Part shown: positions 14,389-20,914 of the stretch, in pieces
Layout of the letters: each line of letters opens with the position of its first letter
Position numbering within the stretch: position 1 is the first letter of the stretch
Assembly: GCF_009428905.1 (NCBI RefSeq)
Contig: NZ_WHYR01000042.1
Span: 1-32,309 of the forward strand
Reading direction: 5' to 3'
Source: Desulfofundulus thermobenzoicus
GTDB taxonomy: Bacteria; Bacillota; Desulfotomaculia; Desulfotomaculales; Desulfovirgulaceae
DNA: 32,309 nt
Position numbers and translations under genes: made by a program
Notes under the pieces: generated by a model
Told to the model about the DNA's origin: nothing
Seen by the model: the letters and a program-made list of their open reading frames with translations, nothing else
Database searches by the model: none

Positions 14389-14931
14389 GTGGCGGGGGAC
14401 GAGATTAAAGGACACCACCTGGAGCAGGTGCTCTTTTCTTTGCTGGATTACCAGTCCCGTCAGGGCGCGGATAACAGTGATACCATGCTCATGCTTGGTC
14501 TTTTAAACCTGCTGGGCATTGTCAGTCTGATGAATAAACAGGCCGGCACCGGCGGGGTGTCCCAGGCCGGGGCCGGGGGTATGAATCCCATGCTGCAAAC
14601 CCTGCTGCAGATGATGATGGCGGGAGGGGGACAGCCGCCGGCGGAAGGTACCGGTCCCGGATTTCCCATGAATCCGGCCCTTTTGATGAGTTTAATGAAC
14701 CAAAAACCCGGCCAGGGGCCCGATCCGGCCCTGCTGCTCACCCTGCTCGGCAGTATGATGGGGCCGAAGCCCTCCGGCCCGCCTCCCCGCCCTCCGGCGC
14801 CGCCGCCCGGAAAACAGGAAGTGCCGGTGGTGCCGGTACCCGTGCGTCCCGGTAGCGAACAAAAACAGACCCCTTTCCCCAGGCCGGTCACCAAATGGGG
14901 TGCCCGGTTGGAGAGTGAAAAGAAGGCCTGA
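14389..14931 (+). CDS. Unknown protein A' (paralogue of A, longer, Pro/Gly/Met-rich)
   Basis: A 180-residue protein paralogous to A. The N-terminus GHHLEQVLFSLLDYQSRQGADNSDTMLMLGLLNLLGIVSLMNKQ matches A's amphipathic and hydrophobic pair. A middle part rich in Gly and Met (QAGAGGMNPMLQTLLQMMMAGGGQPPAEG) is followed by [47 protein letters not shown] and a basic tail. The repeated short Leu/Met helices separated by Gly/Pro linkers suggest self-association. The start is GTG at 14389, 5 bases after AAAGGAGGGGG; the open frame upstream to 14308 lacks a site. A strong terminator follows. Function unknown; the neighbourhood suggests a spore-surface component. Confidence 0.62.
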   Translation: MAGDEIKGHHLEQVLFSLLDYQSRQGADNSDTMLMLGLLNLLGIVSLMNKQAGTGGVSQAGAGGMNPMLQTLLQMMMAGGGQPPAEGTGPGFPMNPALLMSLMNQKPGQGPDPALLLTLLGSMMGPKPSGPPPRPPAPPPGKQEVPVVPVPVRPGSEQKQTPFPRPVTKWGARLESEKKA

Positions 14932-14957
14932 TGTTAAAGATTTGTTTGCTGACTTTC

Positions 14958-14995
14958 GCGGCCGTCCCTTTTTGGGGACGGCCGCACATATTTTT
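14958..14995 (+). terminator. Intrinsic terminator after A'
   Basis: GCGGCCGTCCC (14958-14968) pairs perfectly with GGGACGGCCGC (14975-14985), followed by ACATATTTTT. Confidence 0.8.
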
Positions 14996-15052
14996 AACCG
15001 GAATGAAGATAATTAACAGCAAGAAGACCACCCGGTTAAGGAGGTTTTACCA

Positions 15053-15274
15053 GTGGCTGGTTCTATGACCACTACTTTTCGGGTTGGCGGTTTGCAGGAC
15101 GATCAGGGAAGAAAAGAAATCGAACACAACCTGATCCAGATCGACGGGGTGGAGGAGGTGCGCGTTTCCCTGGAAGATGGTACGGTGGACGTGCGGTACG
15201 ATCCGGAGGTAATCCGCCGGGAATATCTGGAGCGCACTTTGAATTCCCTGGGTTATTCCCCCTATGTTCGTTAG
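15053..15274 (+). CDS. HMA-fold small protein lacking the CXXC motif
   Basis: A 73-residue single ferredoxin-like (heavy-metal-associated) domain: TTTFRVGGLQDDQGRKEIEHNLIQIDGVEEVRVSLEDGTVDVRYDPEVIRREYLERTLNSLGYSPYV. The strand-helix-strand order, the IxGVxxVxVxxxxGxVxVxYDP core and length match copper chaperones of the CopZ type, but the metal-binding CXXC after the first strand is replaced by DDQG, so copper binding by the usual route is not expected. The start is GTG at 15053 after AAGGAGG. It may be a structural or regulatory relative. A hairpin terminator follows. Confidence 0.78.
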   Translation: MAGSMTTTFRVGGLQDDQGRKEIEHNLIQIDGVEEVRVSLEDGTVDVRYDPEVIRREYLERTLNSLGYSPYVR

Positions 15275-15280
15275 GTGTGT

Positions 15281-15357
15281 CAGTGTGTCAGGGGACTGTG
15301 TCAGGGGACGGTTCTCTGACACGTTTTTTCCCTGCAGTGCCAGGGGACGGTTAACAC
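15281..15357 (+). repeat. GTGTCAGGGGACGG repeat cluster forming a terminator-like hairpin
   Basis: Three related pieces, TGTCAGGGGACTG, TGTCAGGGGACGG and GCCAGGGGACGGTTAACAC, lie close together. The middle one closes a hairpin, GTGTCAG (15298-15304) with CTGACAC (15316-15322), followed by GTTTTTT, so it can also end transcription of the HMA-fold gene. Similar GGGGACGGTTCTCTGACAC text is, from memory, a dispersed repeat in many Firmicutes. Confidence 0.6.
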
Positions 15358-15394
15358 AGGGTTCCTGCAGAGAAATCATTTTTACTTTTTTTAA

Positions 15395-15447
15395 GGAGTT
15401 GCCCATGGGAACGTTCGTTTTCTTCATAAAGCATGAAAATCTATTTT
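15395..15447 (+). repeat. Third copy of the hairpin-bearing leader repeat
   Basis: Matches the copy at 2734-2786 in GGAGTTGCCCATGGGAAC, TTCATAAAGCATGAAAATC and TATTTT, with the differences concentrated in the hairpin loop region. It ends just before the GAGGAGG ribosome binding site of the YdcZ-type gene. Confidence 0.7.
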
Positions 15448-15463
15448 TTGAGGAGGCGGTCCT

Positions 15464-15910
15464 TTGAGTGTCCGGTTGCTGGCCCTGGTCATCGCCGCCC
15501 TGTCCGGTGTAATCATGGCCGTACAGGGGTCTCTGGACGCCGCCCTGGGTAAAATCATCGGCCTTTTAGAAACCACCTTTGTGGTGCACCTGGTGGGCCT
15601 GGTGGTGGTGGCTGTGCTCCTTTTCGGCCTGCGCCTGGGGGACGGCCAGCTGGCCAACTACGCCCAGGCCCCCTGGTACTATTACCTGGGGGGTGTGCTG
15701 GGGGTTTTGATTATCTACGGGGTGGTGCGCAGCATACCAAAGGTGGGCGTGGCCCCGGCCACCACCGCCATTATCGTCGGGCAGGTGCTCACCGCCAGTC
15801 TCATCGACCACCTGGGCCTCTTCGGTCTGGAGAAGCTCCCCTTCACCTGGTACCGCCTGCTGGGCACCCTGCTCATGGCCGGCGGCGCCTGGATGCTGTT
15901 GAAGAAGTGA
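15464..15910 (+). CDS. YdcZ-type (DUF606) DMT-superfamily membrane protein
   Basis: A 148-residue hydrophobic protein with about five transmembrane helices: RLLALVIAALSGVIMAVQGSLDAALG, FVVHLVGLVVVAVLLFGL, WYYYLGGVLGVLIIYGVV, VAPATTAIIVGQVLTASLIDHLG, and RLLGTLLMAGGAWMLL. The motif MAVQGSLDAALGK and the GVAPATTAIIVGQVxTA stretch are typical of YdcZ/DUF606, small members of the drug/metabolite transporter superfamily that often function as dimers. Its substrate is unknown. The start is TTG at 15464 after GAGGAGG. Its leader carries the dispersed hairpin repeat. It converges with the ZIP transporter gene. Confidence 0.85.
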   Translation: MSVRLLALVIAALSGVIMAVQGSLDAALGKIIGLLETTFVVHLVGLVVVAVLLFGLRLGDGQLANYAQAPWYYYLGGVLGVLIIYGVVRSIPKVGVAPATTAIIVGQVLTASLIDHLGLFGLEKLPFTWYRLLGTLLMAGGAWMLLKK

Positions 15911-15955
15911 GTTAAGGACCGGCCGGTATCTGACTTCATTTGCAACTGGTCGGGG

Positions 15956-16699
15956 TTAAAGGAACAGGTTCAGCCAGACCACCAGGAGCGTCCCACCGAG
16001 CAAACCCAGGCGGGCCAGGGGAGGGTGCAGGCGGTGGGACTCGGGCCAGAGCTGGGCGGCCACAATATAGCCCATGGCCCCGGCGGCCATGGCCAGCAGG
16101 GAAGGGAGAAAAACCGGCGAGGCCTGGAGCAGCAGCATGCCCAGCCAGCAGCCGAAGGGGGTGACCAGGCTGACCAGGCCGTTTAAGGCCAGCACCTGTC
16201 CCGGCGCGAGCCCCCCGGCCGACAGGGGGGCGGCGGTGGCCATGCCTTCGGGGATGTTGTGCAGGGCGATGGCCAGGGCCAGCAGGGGGCCCAGCCGGGA
16301 CGGCTCGCCAAAGCCGGCGGCGATGGCCAGCCCCTCGGGCAGGTCGTGCAGGGCAATGCCGGCGGCAATGAGGTAGCCCATTTTCAAATAACGGTAGCCC
16401 ACCCCGGGGACGGGTTGGTCCTTATTTAAGCAAAGATCCAGGGCAGCCATGAACAAGAGGCCGGCGGCAAACCCCGGCAGTGCCCGGGACAATCCCCCGG
16501 CGTTTAAAGATGCGGGGAGCAGGTCCAGCACCACCACCGCCAGCATCACTCCCGCCGCCAGCCCCAGGAAAAAGGCAAAGGACCGCCGCCCCGGGCGGCC
16601 CCAGACCAGTACCAGCACAGCCCCCAGGCAGGTGCTCAAGCCGGCCAGCAGGGCCATGAAAAGAATACCACCCAAAATATTCACCTGCCGGAAATGCAA
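15956..16699 (-). CDS. ZIP-family metal ion transporter
   Basis: A 247-residue membrane protein with eight predicted helices. The metal-site helices are explicit: GIALHDLPEGLAIAAGFGEP (HDLPEG) and ALAIALHNIPEGMATAAPLSAGG (HNIPEG), the two signature helices of ZIP transporters that import zinc or related divalent metals. The short loop between the third and fourth helices lacks the long His-rich stretch. The frame opens at TTG 16699 with no clear ribosome binding site; ATG at the 15th codon (MALLAGLSTCLG, about 16657) after GGGTGG may be the real start. A 12-bp inverted repeat overlaps the start region. The 5' part of this gene and its upstream region are copied at 18742-19046. Confidence 0.87.
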   Translation of the reverse strand: MHFRQVNILGGILFMALLAGLSTCLGAVLVLVWGRPGRRSFAFFLGLAAGVMLAVVVLDLLPASLNAGGLSRALPGFAAGLLFMAALDLCLNKDQPVPGVGYRYLKMGYLIAAGIALHDLPEGLAIAAGFGEPSRLGPLLALAIALHNIPEGMATAAPLSAGGLAPGQVLALNGLVSLVTPFGCWLGMLLLQASPVFLPSLLAMAAGAMGYIVAAQLWPESHRLHPPLARLGLLGGTLLVVWLNLFL

Positions 16700-16838
16700 C
16701 TGGTAAATTATATTAATTCCGGCAGGTGATTAGCACTTTATGGAAGACAGGTTCTCCGGGACAAAAACGCCCGCTGTCAGAAAACCGGCGTATTCAGGGG
16801 CGCTAAGAAAGGGGCTCCGCGTTGCTGTCTTATAGCTG
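16534..16838. repeat. 305-bp perfect direct repeat, copy 1
   Basis: Includes the first about 55 codons of the ZIP gene and its upstream region. By eye it is identical base for base with 18742-19046, offset 2208. The two copies flank a pseudogene and an Rpn-family gene. Confidence 0.93.
16682..16728. promoter_or_regulatory. Inverted repeat CACCTGCCGGAA / TTCCGGCAGGTG at the ZIP gene start
   Basis: A perfect 12-bp inverted repeat with a 23-base AT-rich spacer, overlapping the first codons of the ZIP gene. It may be an operator for a metal-responsive regulator or a hairpin in the leader. It is duplicated with the 305-bp repeat (18890-18936). Confidence 0.4.
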
Positions 16839-16892
16839 TAATATTGTCTCAGGATTTATTGGTTTATCTGAACCAATCGTGTAACGCGAACC

Positions 16893-17669
16893 TTGCGCAC
16901 TAGAGGACTAAGTGTTAAGCAAATCTTTTTTGGGCCGATTAGTGCGATGCCGCAACAGGTGGTGCTGGGAAAGCAGGGGGAGATGGGCCTGGTCTATGAC
17001 GGGGGGTACGGTGGTAACACGATCCGCCCTTACTTCATCCTGTACCGCTTAGAGGACGGCAGGTACAGGGAGATCTGGCGCTCTCCTGACTGCGCCCCCT
17101 GGCGCGACCAGGATGCCCGGATCACCTTCCCCGACGGCACCCCGGACAAGATCGTCATCGAGGGCTCGGGCTGGCTTTCGGCCTGTGTGCTGGATAATAT
17201 CTTCGAGGAACCCCACGCCGGACCGCACGGGTGCTAAGCTACACCTGGGAACGCCGGGGAGATAACTACGTGGTTACGGCCTGGGACCAGCCCAGTGATA
17301 CCCCGTACAATGCCCTGTGAACTTCATGTACGGCCTGATCGTTGGGGATGAGGAGGGCGCCCTGCGTTTTGCGGAGGGACGGGTGGTCCTCGTCCAGGCC
17401 CGGGCCTGCGGTTTTAAGCCGACCCCGGACAGCGTGGGGGGGGTAGCCGCGCCCACCAGGGCTGGGCGGTTGAGAGGTCCGACCCTCAGGATTGCTGGTA
17501 CAAGCCGGACCCGTCCCGGCCCTGTGCCATCACGGTGAGGCAGGGGAATATAATGAACTGGTCCCGCGCCCGTCTTTTCGGGGGGCCGGAAAGCCGATCG
17601 CAAAGGTGGCTGGTCACCCTGGCCAGCGTTGACGGGCACTGGAAGGTGAGGAGTATCACCAGTGAGTAG
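16893..17669 (+). pseudogene. Frameshifted remnant of an unknown protein gene
   Basis: The first frame (16893-17237) reads QQVVLGKQGEMGLVYDGGYGGNTIRPYFILYRLEDGRYREIWRSPDCAPW...PDKIVIEGSGWLSACVLDNIFEEPHAG. A +1 shift near 17220 continues sensible protein, VLSYTWERRGDNYVVTAWDQPSDTPYNAL, then another frame gives FMYGLIVGDEEGALRFAEGRVVLVQARAC, and a last one NWSRARLFGGPESRSQRWLVTLASVDGHWKVRSITSE with a stop near 17669. At least three shifts join these, so the gene is dead, and its N-terminus, probably with a signal sequence, is missing. The family is not recognised. It lies between the two 305-bp repeat copies. Confidence 0.7.
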
Positions 17670-17738
17670 CCGGCCGTGGCAAACCAGCAAATAGAGGACG
17701 GGCGGGGAAAAATCAGCTGGCCGCAAAACCCCTAAAAT

Positions 17739-17746
17739 GTTATAAT
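17739..17746 (+). promoter_or_regulatory. Extended -10 promoter of the first Rpn-family gene
   Basis: TGTTATAAT (TGn + TATAAT at 17741-17746) lies 25 bases before the ATG; no good -35 is seen, as is common for extended -10 promoters. Confidence 0.55.
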
Positions 17747-17770
17747 TAACTTAAAAACGGAGAACGAAAC

Positions 17771-18655
17771 ATGGCCCAGGAATTCGATCTTGTTATTAAG
17801 GCGCTGGTCGAACGATACCCGACTCACTTCGTTCAGTTAGTGCGCGGCATACCTGTTGATAAGGTGGATCGCCTGGAAAAAGAAACGGTAGCCGTCAAGC
17901 GGGATTCGGACATTCTTTTTAGGATCAGCGAGAACGGCTACGAATACATAATGATCCTGGAAGCCCAGACGCGCATCGACCGGGAGATGCCCCGGCGGCT
18001 GCTGGAATACACCGCCATGCAGCACCGGGAATATAATAAACCTGTTTACCCGGTGGTGCTCAACCTGACCGGCCGGCCGCAGGAAGACAGTTATGGTTTC
18101 GACTGCCTGGATCTCACCGTGGTGTCGTTCAGTTACCGGTTAATCAACCTGGCGGACCTGCCCGGGGAAGATGTTTTAAAGCACGGCCCGGTGGGAATTA
18201 TTCCTTTGGTGCCGTTAATGCGCCACCGTCTGACGGATGAGGAAGTGCTTGTTCAATGCGCCAGGCGCATAGAAGAAGTGCCTGTCCAGTGGCAACCGGA
18301 CCTGTATCTTGGCCTGGCGCTGTTTTCATCGCTTTGCTTCGCCAGGGAGATTATCTTGAAAGTAATTGAGGTGAGCAAAATGGAAGCATCTCCGCTGTTT
18401 GACGGTATTCGGGAGAAATGGATTGACCAGGGGGAACAGCGAGGTCTGCAAAAAGGTTTGCGGGAAGATCGTGTGGAAGCTATTCTGGAAGCCCTGGAAG
18501 AAAACACAGGCATTTACCCTGATCACTTAGCGGAAAAGTTACGGTCAATTCAGGACATGGGTGTTCTTAAAACGCTTTTCCGCCGTGCCGTAAAGGCAAA
18601 GAGTTTAGAAGAATTCATGTCTGCACTCGACGGCGAGGAAGGACAGACAAATTAG
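17771..18655 (+). CDS. Rpn-family (PD-(D/E)XK nuclease-like) protein
   Basis: A 294-residue protein of the Rpn/transposase_31-like (PD-(D/E)XK) group, proteins in Escherichia coli that promote recombination and cut DNA. The nuclease core is visible: KRDSDILFRISENGYEYIMILEAQTRIDREMPRRLLEY, with the aspartate of DILF and the ExQ pair of EAQ. A helical C-terminal third with WIDQGEQRGLQKGLREDRVEAILEAL is typical of the family's variable tail. The start is ATG at 17771 (GGAGAACGAAAC site). It lies alone between the 305-bp repeat copies and has codon use like its neighbours. Whether it is active as a nuclease here is unknown. Confidence 0.8.
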   Translation: MAQEFDLVIKALVERYPTHFVQLVRGIPVDKVDRLEKETVAVKRDSDILFRISENGYEYIMILEAQTRIDREMPRRLLEYTAMQHREYNKPVYPVVLNLTGRPQEDSYGFDCLDLTVVSFSYRLINLADLPGEDVLKHGPVGIIPLVPLMRHRLTDEEVLVQCARRIEEVPVQWQPDLYLGLALFSSLCFAREIILKVIEVSKMEASPLFDGIREKWIDQGEQRGLQKGLREDRVEAILEALEENTGIYPDHLAEKLRSIQDMGVLKTLFRRAVKAKSLEEFMSALDGEEGQTN

Positions 18656-18715
18656 AGCGCTTCGAGGCAAATCAACCCAGGGCTGAAAGCTCATGGGGTT
18701 TCACGCAGGACCACG

Positions 18716-18907
18716 TCAAAGTCGCCGCTGGCATCTATAGCCCACCGCCAGCATCACTCCCGCCGCCAGCCCCAGGAAAAAGGCAAAGGACCGCCGCCCC
18801 GGGCGGCCCCAGACCAGTACCAGCACAGCCCCCAGGCAGGTGCTCAAGCCGGCCAGCAGGGCCATGAAAAGAATACCACCCAAAATATTCACCTGCCGGA
18901 AATGCAA
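18716..18907 (-). pseudogene. Truncated copy of the ZIP transporter gene
   Basis: Encodes the first 55 residues of the ZIP protein (to GLAAGVMLAV) and then about eight unrelated residues before a stop. It lacks both metal-site helices, so it cannot be functional. It is part of the second repeat copy. Confidence 0.88.
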
Positions 18908-19046
18908 CTGGTAAATTATATTAATTCCGGCAGGTGATTAGCACTTTATGGAAGACAGGTTCTCCGGGACAAAAACGCCCGCTGTCAGAAAACCGGCGTA
19001 TTCAGGGGCGCTAAGAAAGGGGCTCCGCGTTGCTGTCTTATAGCTG
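18742..19046. repeat. 305-bp perfect direct repeat, copy 2
   Basis: Identical by eye to 16534-16838. It is flanked on the left by TATAGC (18736-18741) and contains the same TATAGC near its right end (19039-19044), suggesting joining at short homology. It carries a truncated ZIP gene start (18742-18907 on the minus strand), which runs into unrelated sequence and is dead. Confidence 0.93.
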
Positions 19047-19088
19047 CTAAGGTTAAAGCCAAAGTTTTGTTTTCTGTTTTTCGACAGT

Positions 19089-19247
19089 ATGTTTCTACAG
19101 CGAGAGAAAATGGTTATCGCTCAACGGCAGGTGGATAAAAAAAGCAACGAAATCACCGCTTTTAAGCCGCTGCTGGAGCCACTGAATCTGGAAGGCAATC
19201 TACAGGCGCCGGAACCGGACTCTAAGCCTCCTGGCCATAGAGCGTAG
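19089..19247 (+). pseudogene. Transposase fragment (ISAs1/H-repeat-like)
   Basis: The frame REKMVIAQRQVDKKSNEITAFKPLLEPLNLEGN (about residues 5-37) matches, from memory, the DDE transposase core segment VLAQRQVxxKSNEIxAxxxLLxxLxLxG of ISAs1-family elements. The rest of the transposase is missing and the following sequence, QAPEPDSKPPGHRA, is unrelated. It begins 42 bases after repeat copy 2 and is a likely trace of the event that shaped this region. Confidence 0.65.
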
Positions 19248-19476
19248 CCCGAAGCTCCCGGAGTTCCTTCAGCATGGCCGGTGTCATTCCAAGGGGTGCC
19301 GGGCACCCCTTGACATATGCGTACACCTGACCAGGCTGGAAGAGACAGGCTACGTCTGCGCCCGTAAAGAATTCGTCCGCAAATAGCCAGGTCGGACCAG
19401 TTAGATCCTGCCCTTTCTGCAGTACAATTCCCCGGCGGAATATCTCAAACTCGCCTTTTCCCTGGTTAACCACCAT
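19222..19476 (-). CDS. Small hypothetical protein
   Basis: An 84-residue frame with natural-looking composition and codon use: MVVNQGKGEFEIFRRGIVLQKGQDLTGPTWLFADEFFTGADVACLFQPGQVYAYVKGC...TPAMLKELRELRATLYGQEA. It has no clear ribosome binding site, and its start overlaps the promoter of the divergent Rpn-family gene, so it may be a remnant of a longer gene. No family recognised. Confidence 0.4.
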   Translation of the reverse strand: MVVNQGKGEFEIFRRGIVLQKGQDLTGPTWLFADEFFTGADVACLFQPGQVYAYVKGCPAPLGMTPAMLKELRELRATLYGQEA

Positions 19477-19484
19477 GGTATAAT
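19476..19484 (+). promoter_or_regulatory. Extended -10 promoter of the second Rpn-family gene
   Basis: TGGTATAAT (TGn + TATAAT at 19479-19484) lies about 20-30 bases before the possible starts; a -35 box is not evident. Confidence 0.5.
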
Positions 19485-19503
19485 CAAATCAAAACGAAAG
19501 GAA

Positions 19504-20424
19504 TTGAGGTTTTTGCCGGCTCATAAGGTTATCGACCGCAGCCTGAAAATCCTGGCGAAACAGTATCCACAGGCCTTTCTTAAACTGGCGCTGGGGTCAG
19601 TAGAAAACATAACTTATGAAACCATTGAAAACCCGGAGATCAACCTGCCGGAAAAAAGACTGGACTTTGTCTATGGCCTGCAGGACGAAGAAAACGAATA
19701 TATCCTGCATTTGGATTTTCAACTGCGTCATGAAACAGATCTACCTTTAAGGATGCATATCTATAACGCACTATTAACGGCGAGCAACGGGAAACCGGTT
19801 ATCTCCAAAGTAATCTATTTAGAACGAAGGGAGTATAGAAATTTACCCCGGGAATATGTGGTCAGCTACCAGGGAAAAAGAGAAAATGTTTTCAGTTACG
19901 AAGCAATTAAGCTCTGGGATTACATAGAAGAAATAGTCGCGGGGGAATTAAAAGAACTGGCACCCCTATTAATCCTCTTAACCCGGGAGAAAAGCGTAGA
20001 GGTTCTGGCTAAAACCAGGGAACTGATCCTCTCCGGTGAAAACGAAAAATACAAAGCGGATGCCCTTTCTTTGGCGATCACTTTAGCAGCGAGGTATTTT
20101 TCTAAAGATTTTTTACTGGGGTTTTTTAAGGAGGAAACGAAAATGCTAAGAGAAGCAAGCATTGTCCAGGACTGGATTAAAGAAGGCATGGAAAAAGGCA
20201 TGGAAAAAGGCATGGAAAAAGGCATGGAAAAGGGAGAAATCAAGGCCCTGCAGGAAGCCATTCTGGATATCCTGGAAGAGCGTTTTGGCATGTCCAAGAA
20301 AAATATAGGTAAAAAAATAAAGGCTATTGATGACCCCGTTTTCTTAAAATCCTTGCACAGAAAAACCGTCAAAGTGGCCTCTTTAGAGGAGTTTGCCAAA
20401 CTTATGGAAGAGGCGTTCCAGTAA
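19504..20424 (+). CDS. Rpn-family (PD-(D/E)XK nuclease-like) protein with MEKG repeats
   Basis: A protein of up to 306 residues related in plan to the 17771 product but not closely similar. The nuclease-like core is KRLDFVYGLQDEENEYILHLDFQLRHETDLPLRMHIYN, where the aspartate of LDFV and the DxQ (for ExQ) of LDFQ stand at the active-site positions; the second acidic residue is D rather than E. A C-terminal helix carries four near-perfect MEKG units (12-bp DNA repeats), seen in many such proteins. The start is uncertain: TTG 19504 is too close to AAAGGA, so TTG 19513 is likely. Base composition is more AT-rich than in neighbouring genes, suggesting transfer. Confidence 0.75.
   Translation: MRFLPAHKVIDRSLKILAKQYPQAFLKLALGSVENITYETIENPEINLPEKRLDFVYGLQDEENEYILHLDFQLRHETDLPLRMHIYNALLTASNGKPVISKVIYLERREYRNLPREYVVSYQGKRENVFSYEAIKLWDYIEEIVAGELKELAPLLILLTREKSVEVLAKTRELILSGENEKYKADALSLAITLAARYFSKDFLLGFFKEETKMLREASIVQDWIKEGMEKGMEKGMEKGMEKGEIKALQEAILDILEERFGMSKKNIGKKIKAIDDPVFLKSLHRKTVKVASLEEFAKLMEEAFQ
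20188..20235 (+). repeat. 12-bp tandem repeat in the Rpn-family gene
   Basis: About four copies of GGCATGGAAAAA encode GMEK units in the C-terminal helix. The copy number is likely to vary by slippage in steps that keep the frame. Confidence 0.8.
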
Positions 20425-20441
20425 GTAAAATGAGTTACGTT

Positions 20442-20870
20442 TCAAGGGGTTGACATATTGCAAATAATTGCTGCTCCCTTTTTACATGTTCCTGGTGAAT
20501 CCTTGAGGTTATTAACTGGACCACCCTTCCGGGCGGCACACGTAAGATACGCCGGGCAGCTTTCAGGGTAACCACCTTCGGCCGCAGGCGGAATATTTTT
20601 CAGGAAGCCTGCGGCCTCTGGTGAATTTACTTGAAAACCGTTTTCACTTAGCGTTTGTTTGGCTTTTGTGCCTATTTTATCGACGATGATCAGTTTTACT
20701 CCTGATTTCTGAAAAAGTTCAATCACTTGTTTGCGGTTGCTCTGGCTGGGATTGACGGAGAAAAAACTTTTTTTCATTGCTGTGCCTTCTATCTCAAGGA
20801 TGAGAAATGTTTTGGCCCGTTCGAAATATTTATCGACGAGGCCCATTTTTACTGGCAAAGCCACCTTCAT
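20442..20870 (-). CDS. NifX/NifB-type cofactor-binding domain protein
   Basis: A 142-residue protein opening MKVALPVKMGLVDKYFERAKTFLILEIEG, the RNase H-like fold of the NifX/NafY/C-terminal NifB family that carries iron-molybdenum cofactor or its precursors; relatives occur widely in anaerobes without nitrogenase. VNPSQSNRKQVIELFQKSGVKLIIVDKIGTKAKQTLSENGFQV matches the family core. The usual HFG motif is replaced by KYFERA. The C-terminal 40 residues carry four cysteines (SCPAYLTCAARKGG, GTCKKGAAIICNM), which could bind metal. The start is ATG at 20870 after GGGGGGTC. It points away from the Uma2 remnant. Function here unknown. Confidence 0.75.
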   Translation of the reverse strand: MKVALPVKMGLVDKYFERAKTFLILEIEGTAMKKSFFSVNPSQSNRKQVIELFQKSGVKLIIVDKIGTKAKQTLSENGFQVNSPEAAGFLKNIPPAAEGGYPESCPAYLTCAARKGGPVNNLKDSPGTCKKGAAIICNMSTP

Positions 20871-20914
20871 TCTGACCCCCCCTTTGATAAAGACTCTCAT
20901 TATCATATTGTTGT

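Noticed and set aside
17274..17726. 150-residue minus-strand frame
   Set aside because: It is antisense to the pseudogene segments, which read as protein on the plus strand; its composition is not natural.
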